From Harmothoe impar (taxonomy: Eukaryota > Annelida > Polychaeta > Phyllodocida > Polynoidae), in contig OX381704.1 of assembly GCA_947462335.1 (NCBI GenBank), positions 29,659,955 to 29,723,954 on the forward strand: a DNA stretch of 64,000 nucleotides, written 5' to 3'. The notes under the pieces were generated by a model that was not told the origin of the DNA, did not search any database, and was given only the letters and a program-made list of their open reading frames with translations. A program made the position numbers and the translations under genes. This document shows positions 52,105 to 64,000 of the stretch, piece after piece (the first letter of the stretch is position 1; every line of letters starts with the position of its first letter).

Positions 52105-54942
52105 GTGTGTGTTTCTGCCCATAACTGGGGACTCGAATTAGAAAAATCACCTTAGAACCGGGGACTTGAGACTTAACTGGGGACTTGACCGAGTCCCCAC
52201 TTAATTGAGACCTGTTTTGGGAAGGAAATAGCTTTGTGATACCTAAAAATCGGTTTCTGCAAAAGTCCCCAGTTGCAATGAAAAATCCACCACTTTTCAT
52301 ACACAGACACTGCCATACACCAAAAGATGCTGAGTACCCAGTTCCAGGTGGAATTCCCAATAGGAAATGACCTTGGAACCGGGGACTTGAACTTTAACCG
52401 GGGACTTGAGTCCCCACTTCATTGAGACATCACACACTGCCACACACAGAAGGCTGCCGAGTACCCGGTTCCAGGTCGAATTCCCGATGCTATGCCAGAC
52501 ATACAAGTAACCAATATGGCCGCTCACACGAGTGATATTAGGTTTTTAGAAGACCAGACAATGCAATCAGTAGTGTTGCAGAGCTCCCAAACCCGTCCCA
52601 AGGCATGGTCCCCGGTTGCCAGCACATATCCTGAGTCCCCAGTTCCCGGCATAAACATGTATAGGTGCGTGTACCGGGTGTGTGATGGCAAAACGGTTTG
52701 CTAGTTCAAGCCCCGTCCTCGCCAAAATTCAAGCAGGTAGCCCTCGGGACTAGCTTCGATTTGCACCCACTCCCGGGTCTCTGAGAGCCACGGTTCAGGA
52801 GATAAAATTTAACGCGTTCTAAGCGAATCAAGTTCGGGAAGAACTTTTGCCTCTTCCCGAAAATGTTCAAAATTAGATTTCTCAGCAACCGCTGGTCCGA
52901 TTGACTTGATTTTCGAAGCGTTTGAAAGCTTGAGAGGAGCTCTTCTTTTCTATGCTGCCTCTGACATCAAGACACTCCATGCTCTAGTCATATCAACAGA
53001 GCCTGCCTTTGGGAATTTCATGGTCAAAGAGGCATTGGAATAATCATATGGAAATTTCAACTTTTTACTTAGCACAGCTAAATTGCCTTCCCTCTGCCCC
53101 CCCCCACCCCCCCCCCCTCGTACTATAGGCTGATAGAGGACATATTTGCAATTATATTCCATACTTGAAACATTGAATAAATGCAGGTCCCCACTTAATT
53201 GGGGTCATCCATGTGTGTGTGTATGCATTTGCCTGTGATAGTGTGTGTGTTTCTGCCCATAACTGGGGACTCGAATTAGAAAAATCACCTTAGAACCGGG
53301 GACTTGAGACTTAACTGGGGACTTGACCGAGTCCCCACTTAATTGAGACCTGTTTTGGGAAGGAAATAGCTTTGTGATACCTAAAAATCGGTTTCTGCAA
53401 AAGTCCCCAGTTGCAATGAAAAATCCACCACTTTTCATACACAGACACTGCCATACACCAAAAGATGCTGAGTACCCAGTTCCAGGTGGAATTCCCAATA
53501 GGAAATGACCTTGGAACCGGGGACTTGAACTTTAACCGGGGACTTGAGTCCCCACTTCATTGAGACATCACACACTGCCACACACAGAAGGCTGCCGAGT
53601 ACCCGGTTCCAGGTCGAATTCCCGATGCTATGCCAGACATACAAGTAACCAATATGGCCGCTCACACGAGTGATATTAGGTTTTTAGAAGACCAGACAAT
53701 GCAATCAGTAGTGTTGCAGAGCTCCCAAACCCGTCCCAAGGCATGGTCCCCGGTTGCCAGCACATATCCTGAGTCCCCAGTTCCCGGCATAAACATGTAT
53801 AGGTGCGTGTACCGGGTGTGTGATGGCAAAACGGTTTGCTAGTTCAAGCCCCGTCCTCGCCAAAATTCAAGCAGGTAGCCCTCGGGACTAGCTTCGATTT
53901 GCACCCACTCCCGGGTCTCTGAGAGCCACGGTTCAGGAGATAAAATTTAACGCGTTCTAAGCGAATCAAGTTCGGGAAGAACTTTTGCCTCTTCCCGAAA
54001 ATGTTCAAAATTAGATTTCTCAGCAACCGCTGGTCCGATTGACTTGATTTTCGAAGCGTTTGAAAGCTTGAGAGGAGCTCTTCTTTTCTATGCTGCCTCT
54101 GACATCAAGACACTCCATGCTCTAGTCATATCAACAGAGCCTGCCTTTGGGAATTTCATGGTCAAAGAGGCATTGGAATAATCATATGGAAATTTCAACT
54201 TTTTACTTAGCACAGCTAAATTGCCTTCCCTCTGCCCCCCCCCACCCCCCCCCCTCGTACTATAGGCTGATAGAGGACATATTTGCAATTATATTCCATA
54301 CTTGAAACATTGAATAAATGCAGGTCCCCACTTAATTGGGGTCATCCATGTGTGTGTGTATGCATTTGCCTGTGATAGTGTGTGTGTTTCTGCCCATAAC
54401 TGGGGACTCGAATTAGAAAAATCACCTTAGAACCGGGGACTTGAGACTTAACTGGGGACTTGACCGAGTCCCCACTTAATTGAGACCTGTTTTGGGAAGG
54501 AAATAGCTTTGTGATACCTAAAAATCGGTTTCTGCAAAAGTCCCCAGTTGCAATGAAAAATCCACCACTTTTCATACACAGACACTGCCATACACCAAAA
54601 GATGCTGAGTACCCAGTTCCAGGTGGAATTCCCAATAGGAAATGACCTTGGAACCGGGGACTTGAACTTTAACCGGGGACTTGAGTCCCCACTTCATTGA
54701 GACATCACACACTGCCACACACAGAAGGCTGCCGAGTACCCGGTTCCAGGTCGAATTCCCGATGCTATGCCAGACATACAAGTAACCAATATGGCCGCTC
54801 ACACGAGTGATATTAGGTTTTTAGAAGACCAGACAATGCAATCAGTAGTGTTGCAGAGCTCCCAAACCCGTCCCAAGGCATGGTCCCCGGTTGCCAGCAC
54901 ATATCCTGAGTCCCCAGTTCCCGGCATAAACATGTATAGGTG
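52105..54942. repeat. Tandem array of a 1.14-kb unit, about 2.5 copies
   Basis: Full units at 52113-53250 (1138 bp) and 53251-54387 (1137 bp), then a partial third copy that diverges after 54942. By eye the copies are virtually identical; the one-base length difference lies in a C-run. Each unit contains internal sub-repeats: GGGGACTTGA motifs and two copies of a CACTGCC...GAGTACCC-GTTCCAGGT-GAATTCCC segment about 128 bp apart. There is also a hairpin TTCGGGAAG/CTTCCCGAA. The identical short frames in each copy are by-products. Confidence 0.95.
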
Positions 54943-57900
54943 GGTGTGTGTGAGGGGGGGGGGCTGTTATATTGGGGCTAGGGATAGGTCAATGATACAA
55001 AAACACAACTGGGTTCTATGGGTACTGGTTGGGGGTCCTGGGACAATTCATTGGAACCCCTATCTATATGGCAATGGGATGTACCGTAGGATGATACCCA
55101 CTATTATGAATGGGACCAGAATCCTACTTTATGACATGAAGTGTGGGAGGGGAGGATGGGCATGGTGGTTGTGACTACTACGGTTGTGTGACTGTGTGGT
55201 TTATAATAGTAATGTCGCACATGAACCTGACAATTCCTGATCATAAAATGGCTGCAGCGGCAGTTTAAATCTGATCTGGATGCCATAAACATCCACACAT
55301 CATAAAGTCCCGCCAAGTGAGGGATTAGTTATACCAAAGGAATGAGCCTCTGCATTCTATAGGGCGCTAATTCTACTTCTAACCCCGAAGTAATTCAATT
55401 AAGTAACATTCTTAGTGACCAATATTAACACTTAATGTGGGCATGCCAATGCTGCATTGCCTAAAAGAGACATTTACATATGTATGGGCATGTATATACA
55501 TCTAAATGGAGAATCTGTTTTGGCAGAGTGGATGTTTTGGTAACAGAGACACTATTGATATGTCCATGAAACATGTGAGAGAGAATGGATATAGTTTAGA
55601 AGCTTAGAGAAAGATAGTGTACATGTAGTGTATGTGGTATACAAGAATGGGATCAGGGTTGTGTAGTGGACATATACTTGCGGTGGGTGCTTCCCCCAGC
55701 TGATGCTGCTGGTATATTTACATGTGGCTATAGTACCAGTATGTATATACCTGACCACTTTGTATATTAGGCTGCAATTTTACCCCAACCCCCCCCCCCC
55801 CCCGAGACACCACTGCATGGTACCCTCAAACTAAAGTGATATCCTCGCTTTATGAAAACCAGTGAACATAACCCAACATAGCAGCCACATTCTAGTCGGC
55901 ATCACTGCTACTGCGACATACTCCTTTTACTATGGTGCTGCAGTGTTACAATCTATACAGAACAGGGCCTCTCCTCCTGGGCAGTGCAGAGTGGGAGGCC
56001 CTTCTGACGTCATGTGGGGGATCTGCTCAATGCCCGGTGAATATAAAGCTGTGTAGTCCACAAAACTGGGCTTTCCAAGAGGATAGAGGAGTACTGTATG
56101 TGTGCAATATATGGCCCCTGCTGCAGTATATATATTATGGCCCCTATATTATGCATATCACTATAAAAGCACTGTCAAAGATCTAGAACAAGACCTAGAA
56201 CTTCCTTTGGCATCTCAATTTACTACAGACCTTCACACGATACAACTGTCGATGAAAAAATAGAGTTATCAGTCCCAATGTAAACACCTCAGTGAGGTCT
56301 GATAACATCCAAAGATTATCAAATCGTTTTGAATTTTGGCAAATAAATGCCCACACAATGCGGCTGAATAGACAAGAGAAGCTGATATGGGTTCGGTCTG
56401 CGGTAAAGACCCACCTCCCGGTACTGTGCTTACAGACGCGTGTATCGCCGGGACAAGGGCACGGGGACAAATCAATAAAAGCCCAATTAGTGAGAGCAGG
56501 CCTCATCTGTACGATCAGTGTATGGCTGTGACAGCAGGGTCACTTCAATAAGCAAGGAGCATGTGCAGAATGGCAATGGCCATGCTGTAAATAATGCAGC
56601 ATGGTCTCTCAGCACAAATGGGATTGCAGTAGTTCCTCAGCCTCAAGTTCCTGTCAATGATTGTCTTTTGCAACCAGTAAGATGTTTAAAATAGTCGCAG
56701 GATGTTGAAAAAAACGGTTTAACAATAATAGAAAAGTGTACATTCATTTTTGGATATAGGAGTGTATCCATAATTTGCAGAAGGTGAAGGTACATTTTAG
56801 TTTGTTTTTAATCATTTAAAATCAATCGCCTTTTTAAAGTTCAGGTCGAAATGTTATAGCTATTTCTTGCTACCATGTATCCCAATAGGCCAATACATAG
56901 TGAATGCACCCCTTCTTAAAATCCTGACACAATAAGCTCCATTACAATAATAACGCATAGCAGTAGTTGTCTCAGTATAGCAGACACCTTAATACAAGCC
57001 CTCCCCTATAGTAGTAGTCGCACCACGTGCATGCAGCAGCCATACCTACAGCATGGAGCAGCCCTTAGAGTGAGCTGCTCCTGATGCTGCGGCCGAGCTG
57101 CTCCAGCAACAACCTGCTGCAGGCGGCCAGCATGCCTCACTGCCCCTGCTGCATCACCACACAGCAGCAGCTACAGGAGACATGTCCCCTCCTCCTCCTG
57201 CTCTATAAATAGATACGTGTGATGTGCAGGAGCAGGAGGAGGGACGGGAACAGGAGGGTGTTTATAGCCGCCTAATCGTGGGTAATTTTAACTAGGAGGC
57301 CCGTTAAAAAACAATGAACCTTCTCAGGGTAGCAGCAGCGTGTGGCATTGATTTCATGATAAAAAAACAGAAGACAGTGCTCCTCTCTCACATGCTCATG
57401 TGGTGCATGACTGGTAGCAGTATCAGGTAATGCTACCGAGAAATCATGGACACAAAAGCCCCCCCCCCCTTGCTCTCTTGCAAAATCTGCATTTTAGGGG
57501 TCTCCCGTTCTAATCTATTCAACCACAATACAACAGTCCTCTGCCGGCTGACAGTATGAACTGGGCATGTTGGCGGGATGCTGGTGAGGGCCTAATGGCA
57601 TGTTAAGTTAACAGCATTCTGCCTCAGTGTGAATAAGACTGTGGTATTTCTGGCTGCCTTCAGGATTAGCAGCTAGATAACGGCTCCGGGCCCCAAACGT
57701 GACAGGCCAGGGGCCGCACAGCTGATACGTGGGCAGGCTCTGTGGCAGGGCTGGGGCTCATACCACGGCACTGCATATTAAAGTAGCAGTAGTGACTAGC
57801 ACCAAATATGGTCATGGGAAGCTGAGGGTTGCAGGAGGGAGTACAGCGGTGAGCCTGCCCAGGCAGCAGGGTGGGGTGCTGGGGGGTAGGAGAGGGGGGA

Positions 57901-59387
57901 GGGAGGTATGCAGGGGACAACCCTCCTCCAGTGTAGCAGCAGCTCTGGGAGCTGCCAGCAGGCAGGTGGAGGTGGGAGTTAGAGGTGGTAATCTGTACAA
58001 AAAAGATAGCAGGCCTAGTAGCCACACCTGGACACAGATTAGAGTTAATCAGGCCTCCCAATACCTGGTGAGCTGCTCGATGAGCTGCTCGCACGATGTG
58101 GCCGTTTTCAGGGTAGGCTCACCCTGCATGACTCACACCTGAGGTAATGATACCTTCTGAAGGCCTCCTAATCGGTTAAAGCACACTACTGGCAATCTCC
58201 CCTACTAACCCATTCATGGAAGCAGCGGATATCTGTCACACCAAAGGCTACAAGAATTGATGTATACCTCTCAACGAATCTCTCTGGACAACACTCGCAG
58301 CTATAACAGCACGGGTAACATGGCATTGTATCTAGTAAAGGTAGCTGCAGTCCCAATTGTCCATTATAATGCTCCAGAGATACATTAACACCAAATATGC
58401 CTAATATAGTTGCTATTTAAAGGCGATGGTGGCACTACGTGCTTGAGGCCATGTTGCTATGAGGTAGCATAAGCTGCAATAATACATGTAACCGGTGTGA
58501 GTTTTGAGTATGATATATTTATGTCTTTGTCGGATTTTTTATTCTTCCTTTTCTGCCTTGATAGCTTTCTTATTCAGCCGTCCCAGTACTAGTATACCTA
58601 AAGAAATGAAACACAGTAATTCGAAGGTATATGCGATGACATTGTTTCCATTGAATAACAGCAGAGAATGATACTTTGGTTTGTTTGAATACGTGTGATA
58701 CCAAACGCGTGCAGATCGTGTCGATCATTATATACACAGCTTTAATAGAAGGTAATGCCGGGTAATGCATAGAGAATCTCTTCTTGTAACACTAACCTTT
58801 GAAACACTGTTGCAAACTATAACAAACCACCAGCAAAAACTCACTATATCCCTTCAGAGGTCCGTGTATATTCTTACCTACTCAAGTCCCCGACACATAA
58901 TACTATTACACGTCGCTTTTAATGAATAACGCTGGATATGAATGCTACCCCGCCCCCTCCCACACACACAGAAACCATCGCCCTCAGCCCTCCCTGTGTC
59001 CGCTAAATGAAACAGCCAGCTTAGTGTCTCAAATGTCTGTCCTACATGAATACCCAGTATTAATACAGTGAGGCTTCCTAGGCCTTCCGCGGTTTAAAAC
59101 CTGAGTGTTCCTTTATGACTTCTTGTTATTCCCATTTTCAGCTAATATTGTGCAGCAGGCATGGATCAGGTTCCATGCTGCACCACTGAGTCTGGGACCT
59201 AGTGACCCCCGACCCTCGAGAAAGGCAGATTGAAAGAAAGCAACCTCGGAGAGTGGGAGGGTGAGCACTGCTAGAGTGGGTTGGGGGAATTGGGGGTTGG
59301 GGATGGCTTTTTGTGCAGGTTATCCATCACTTATACCCACGACAGACCGGTCAGCCCTTTAATGTTGCAGATTGGGTGATTTATGTC
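54943..59387. other. Host non-coding sequence, no supported gene
   Basis: Contains C-runs near 55788 and 57461, and G+C-richer patches at about 57030-57250 and 57660-58140 with repeated AGCAGC and GAGCTGCTC words. Overlapping frames on both strands at 57666-58142 are compositionally biased and I do not support them. Confidence 0.5.
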
Positions 59388-59405
59388 AGACTTACCGGTA
59401 AGTCT
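59388..59405. repeat. Perfect 18-bp palindrome
   Basis: AGACTTACCGGTAAGTCT is its own reverse complement and presents a GGTAAGT splice-donor-like word on both strands. Confidence 0.9.
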
Positions 59406-61444
59406 TTCTAGGGGAGAGACCCCGGCCCCCTCCCCACTCCCCCCCCCCCGCCTACCTTCCCTGTCAGGAAAGTCCTTTTTTTGGGGGTTGCCTGAGAGGT
59501 CTGCACTACCAAGGGAGACAAGGGATGCAACCGATACAACCATTATTTGTGATCCCTAAATGACGTGCAGACTCTTTACAATTCACTTGATGGTGATGGT
59601 AGGTGTGCTGTTTATGCGAAAGATATGTACCATGGTAATATTCTCGTTTTACTTCCAGATTTGTTGAAGTAATTCAAATCAATACACACTATAGAAGACT
59701 ATCTGGGGATGTCATAAAAGAGTCCATTTTCCATGGTTATTGCAATTTTGGCTGTGTTGTCTCCTGCTTATCGGCCGTCAATGACTCGGGTGGTGGGTCC
59801 GCAGGGAGCCGTCAGGTTACACACGGTGAGGGGTGGGGGAGGGTGCCGACAGGGAGATGGCTGTAATCACTGAGCAGCTCAAGGAATAACTCACAACCTC
59901 ACTTGTGTTACTGTCTTTTGTTATCCTGCCCATCTCTGCAAGAAATTATAATCCCTGAAGGATGGTGTGAAAAAGCCCATGTATTAGGCAACTAATGGCA
60001 CACGTACAGTAGGATACTGTGTTCCAACATAGCAATTTGCATGAGGCTTGCATAAGATTATAGATATGCCATAATCATAATAACGACTGTGATATTAAAA
60101 CCCATAATTCAACTAAAAGTTTTAAAAAAAAACACGTTGCATATATCATATGGTTTACAGTACAACCCGCTCTGTACCCATTGCAAAAAGGATGTCCCTA
60201 TAAAATGTATATCATAGCATGTGAGTGCATGGTGATATAAAAGTGTATTGAGACAATCATGTAATAGGGTGGTGAATCGCTCGCCCCATCTCCTACCCCT
60301 GCACATACCGGTATCTAACCGAGGACGAGGCGCCTACAGAACCAACCGCTCGTGTATAACGCAGTCTTCACGGTCAATTTACCTGTGAACCAAAGCAATG
60401 TTAAGGAGTTAATGCATAGCTGTGCACACTGGTACAAGACGGCATACTCTCTGAGTCATGCACGCATTACAGCACAACTTCAACCCACCCAGGGCATCTT
60501 TTTTTCATATTTTGGGGAAAACAGGTTTGCATACTAGTTTAATGTTAATACTCAGGTAACACGGCACCACCGATCTAGATGATCAGACTTGGATAAAATG
60601 CATAAGCCCCACTCAGAGAAATTTGATAAGTAAAATAGATGTAAATAATGTAAGTCTATATATAGTGCCCACGCTTCTCCTATGCATTGCAGTCCTTTTG
60701 TTTCCTCCATTTCTGATTTGCACCTCACTGAAATATCAATCTCACAAACCATGAAAACCACAGTAATTTGTCATCCCAGGCGGGAATCCCTGTTGTCACA
60801 AATTGCCAATTTAGCCCCCTCCCCCCTCTCCCTAGCTCTCTGTACCTGTGTGCCATCACACACATTGGGTTGGTTCAGGAGGCCCCGAGGGCTGGACCCG
60901 GGCACAACCGTCATGTTGTACATCCAGTACCCCCAGGCTAGTAGCTGACCACACTCACATAGCCTTATAGCTCGGGGTCCTAAATAGCCATGTTTGTATA
61001 CATGGCCATTCTTCTTGGTGACGATTTAGCGGCCAGGCATGCTCTCGTGATGGTGACATTTTAATGTGACGTGACGTCACAGACGTGACACATTTTAGAC
61101 GACGTAATGTAGATTGTGTATGGCCAAAAAAATTGGCTACTGTATTTACACCGTTATAAAATACCCATTACCGTGCTGCTTTAGGGTCCTAATAGCTCCA
61201 TTTGAATGACTTGGAAGGGAGGCAAACTCAATTGGTCGTCATGCCTGGGGCCTCAGTTGTTGGATTCTAGGGAACGGTCTTGGGACTTTTTCAATACCAC
61301 TATATTCTAGAGATAGCCATATATATTGCAAGTATGCGAATCATTGGTATCAAACGATTCGTCCCAACATCCAAGAGTGCAAAATCAACCTACAAATCAG
61401 TGCTAGTGCATGCATACCATGTACTTTAGTACCAATCTAGCATA
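59406..61444. other. Host non-coding sequence, no supported gene
   Basis: Short frames only. A TGACGTGACGTCA-type palindromic cluster is visible near 61064-61085. Confidence 0.5.
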
Positions 61445-61666
61445 CCGTAAATTCTCGCGTATAAGCCGCGGCTAGTACGCGAGTCAGACTCAGCTTTCTT
61501 TTGATACCAAACATGCCTATATAGGGTGCGGCTTATACGAGAGTTTTTATTAGTATACTACAGTACCAAAATCGCAATATTCAGACCCGATCTGCGGCTT
61601 ATGTAATTTATCAAAGTTAGGGGTGCGGCTTATACGCGAGTTAGGCTTATACGCGAGAATTTACGG
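61445..61666. mobile_element. MITE with TA duplication (222 bp)
   Basis: The left end CCGTAAATTCTCGCGTATAA is mirrored by the right end TTATACGCGAGAATTTACGG, with TA on both sides. The interior contains more copies of the CGGCTTATACG motif in both orientations, so the whole element is largely self-complementary. It has no coding capacity. Confidence 0.8.
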
Positions 61667-62701
61667 TACCTGATATTGATAGTACACCTGGGTAAACCGT
61701 TCTGTTCCCATAACCCTTTCTTGGTCTAAGACTACCCACCGGACGACTCTAGTTTACCATCTACCATTCTGACACAAATGGCGACTATTTCTTCAGGTAG
61801 TGTATTAATACACCGTCTTACCGAGTTTCCTTCCCACGCACAGGGTGGGAGTTGACCGGTGTTAGGAGACCTGCCAGAGCCCGGGGCAGGACCAGTGCGC
61901 TGCCAACATGTTAGTGGGTCTTTTACTATGTACATGACCCGATACTACGGCCAGGGAATACCCAGGTAACTGCCAGCAGAAGTACCAATACCACTGTTGT
62001 AGAAAAAAATGATATACACTTTGTATTCATTCCAGGTGGAGTTTCCTTTCCATTGCCCTTGATAATGTGAAAAACGACTTCATAACTTCTAATATTTTTA
62101 GCATTTTTAAATGGGAATAAACCCTTGCAATGAAATGCATTATACTGAGTATTGAAGGACACTCATATGGGGAGAGGAGACACTCCAACTTCATTGAATC
62201 TTTTCTAGATCTTAAAGACTTGTCAAGCTACCTCGTTATTGTAGTGTGTTACAGTAGCATCCACATATTCCAAATTGATAGGACATATTACAATGAACTA
62301 GTGAGATTTACGTTTGCCGATCTATAGATCACACGACACACGGTACATGTATTATACGACCATCACAAAAAATCCACACAACTACAAGACTTAGTACTAA
62401 ATGAACACCTTAGGAGATAATAGGAAACCAAGCAGTATAGGCCTACTGTGAGAAGGCCTAGATACAGCAGGCAGAATATTGGTACTGGGAAACTGAAAAA
62501 GACATGTTTGTCTCTCGTGTTCCCCCTGGTCTGGGTGTAGCATGGATAAGCCCACAATGGGGATGCAGCCCCACTTGCAGCCTTTGTCTGCGGGGGGTCT
62601 TGTCATGATCCTCGCTGGTCACGTGACACCCAGTAAGACACCAGCTGAGCTGACAGTCTCTGTGCACCATGCATGCATTACATGGGTGCAGCTTTCAACT
62701 T
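61667..62701. other. Host non-coding sequence, no supported gene
   Basis: Several overlapping short frames on both strands and no recognised product. Confidence 0.5.
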
Positions 62702-63694
62702 CCCAGCAAATTTGCGTCATACAAGCGTGAACATGCGTGAGTATGCGTGAAGGAATTTTGCGTTCTAACGCAATGTGTGAGGATGCGTTGGCTTTGCGTG
62801 AGTTGACGCAACACTCCCGCATCCCCACTCAACTGACGCAAACAATGAGTTAGGTTTGCGTGGGGATGCGTGAGATGAGAGTATTCTAACGCAGGTCTCA
62901 CTCATCCCCACTCAACTGACGCAAACAATGAGTTAGGTTTGCGTGGAGATGTGTGAGATGAGAGTATTCTAACGCAGGTCTCACTCATCCCCACTCAAAT
63001 GTAGAATTGAGACAGATCTTCTCTGATTGGTCAAGTTTTCAAGTTTCAAATATCTTTGTTCAGAGAAGTGGCAGTTAGCACAAGGAGGTACTGGAGGAAG
63101 GATGTGTATATGGTAAGCAGTTGCATGTTTCCTTTCTAGCTCAGCTTAAAACATATTCTATTATCATAAACTGTCTGTACCTAACAATGTAGCATCTTAC
63201 ATACCCAGCCTACTGGTAACTTATGGTCAAGTGTTCTCATTGAGATATTAATAAGGGAACAGCAATTTGTGCACATGTACATGTAGGGTGTACATATATG
63301 TATAGTCTACTGTTTGAACCCATCTCAGGACTGATCTCTTTCCAGATACACAAAGCTACTACTACATTGGAACCGTGGTCTCAAGGAACAAGAGTATTTC
63401 AATTGATGTTAATAAAGATGAGCAAGGGAGGAACAAGGGAGGAAATGGTATATCTACCTCCCACTAATACTAATTCCCCTCCCCCTCACAAGCCCCCTCC
63501 CCCTTCCCACCAAGCAGGTCATGTGACCAACGCATACAAGCAAACTGCGTCAACTTGAGACCATCTGCGTCTAACGCATTGCGTCAGTTTGAGTGGGTTT
63601 GCGATTAACGCAACCCCTACGCAATGTACACGTTTTTGACGCAATGCGTGATAGGATAACGCAGATGATCTCAAATAAACGCTAATTTGCTGGG
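62702..63694. mobile_element. Inverted-repeat element, GCGT-rich (993 bp)
   Basis: The left end CCCAGCAAATTTGCGT pairs with the right end ACGCTAATTTGCTGGG (one mismatch). The subterminal regions at 62715-62900 and 63540-63665 are packed with GCGT/ACGC words in both orientations. An approximately 83-bp tandem duplication lies at about 62824-62990 (ACGCAAACAATGAGTTAGGT core). No transposase is present. No clear target-site duplication is visible, so the exact ends are uncertain. Confidence 0.6.
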
Positions 63695-64000
63695 TTGAGC
63701 ACAATGCCCCCCACCCACTTCCTTCAGGGGACGTTCATAAATGATGTGTCACCAGATATAGGGGTTAAGGTGGGAGTTATTTGAGTTTAGTGACAAAACG
63801 TGATCTCGGCCATATATTTGTATAACTTAAGCCTATTTGACTAAAACAGTGCTAGGGAATGACATCTTGAAAAGCAAATCTCAACTTGATAATACCGGTA
63901 GGTGACATCATTTGCGAATGTTCCCATTGGTGTATGTTGGAACTACAAAGTAGTGCGACATAATGTAACAACGTCCCACCTGATAGCACTCTCCCTACCC
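63695..64000. other. Host non-coding sequence to window end
   Basis: No feature recognised. Confidence 0.5.

Noticed and set aside
52690..52728. tRNA 3'-half-like segment (TTCAAGCC ... CGCCA)
   Set aside because: Flanking bases do not form the T-arm or acceptor stem, and no A box is found at the right distance.
52082..55174. Identical short frames in each 1.14-kb unit
   Set aside because: Copies of non-coding repeat sequence; no domain or coding bias visible.
57666..58142. Overlapping frames of 137-142 codons on both strands
   Set aside because: G+C-rich, low-complexity region; similar open lengths on both strands indicate compositional bias.

Overview
The window is eukaryotic genomic DNA, most likely from an invertebrate animal. 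Most of it is gene-poor, A+T-leaning sequence full of simple repeats, minisatellites and small inverted-repeat elements. I could not identify any host gene with confidence; two or three short stretches could be exons. The species cannot be named from what I can see.

The centre (24334-42788, 18,455 bp) is one complete Polinton/Maverick, a virus-like DNA transposon. It has terminal inverted repeats of about 290-305 bp, an AG...CT end structure, and a perfect 6-bp target-site duplication GTTAGC at 24328-24333 and 42789-42794. Reading inward from the left end, three minus-strand genes encode a Cys-rich orphan protein, a protein-primed family B DNA polymerase (with an N-terminal OTU-like domain and a zinc finger), and a 511-residue nuclear-looking protein with two SUMO-interacting motifs. 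On the plus strand follow an orphan protein, a DUF5662/HD-like protein, a protein with two death-domain-like folds, and then a packed array: FtsK/HerA packaging ATPase, a small basic protein, an uncharacterised basic protein, a retroviral-type integrase with chromodomain, the penton-like minor capsid protein, a glycine-rich basic capsid-associated protein, the double jelly-roll major capsid protein, and a truncated adenain-like protease fused to a coiled-coil tail. Every frame except the protease appears intact, so insertion was probably recent.

Together these genes give replication (PolB primed at the inverted repeats), integration (integrase), and virion morphogenesis (two capsid proteins, ATPase, basic core or membrane-active proteins, protease). 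The most interesting parts are accessory: the tandem death-domain protein at the head of the capsid gene array, the SUMO-interacting-motif protein, the promoter-like terminal repeats (ETS/CRE composite, inverted CCAAT boxes, E-box clusters), and the protease that lacks its catalytic cysteine region.

The flanks hold: a 35-bp minisatellite (5079-5768); a MITE-like element (10996-11350); a foldback (11780-11935); the 3' end of a non-LTR retrotransposon (12041-12871); a possible tRNA-derived SINE (about 20380-20600); a 2.7-kb TA-flanked inverted-repeat element carrying a 129-bp minisatellite (45138-47868); a recent 2.5-copy tandem array of a 1.14-kb unit (52105-54942); and two more inverted-repeat elements (61445-61666, 62702-63694).
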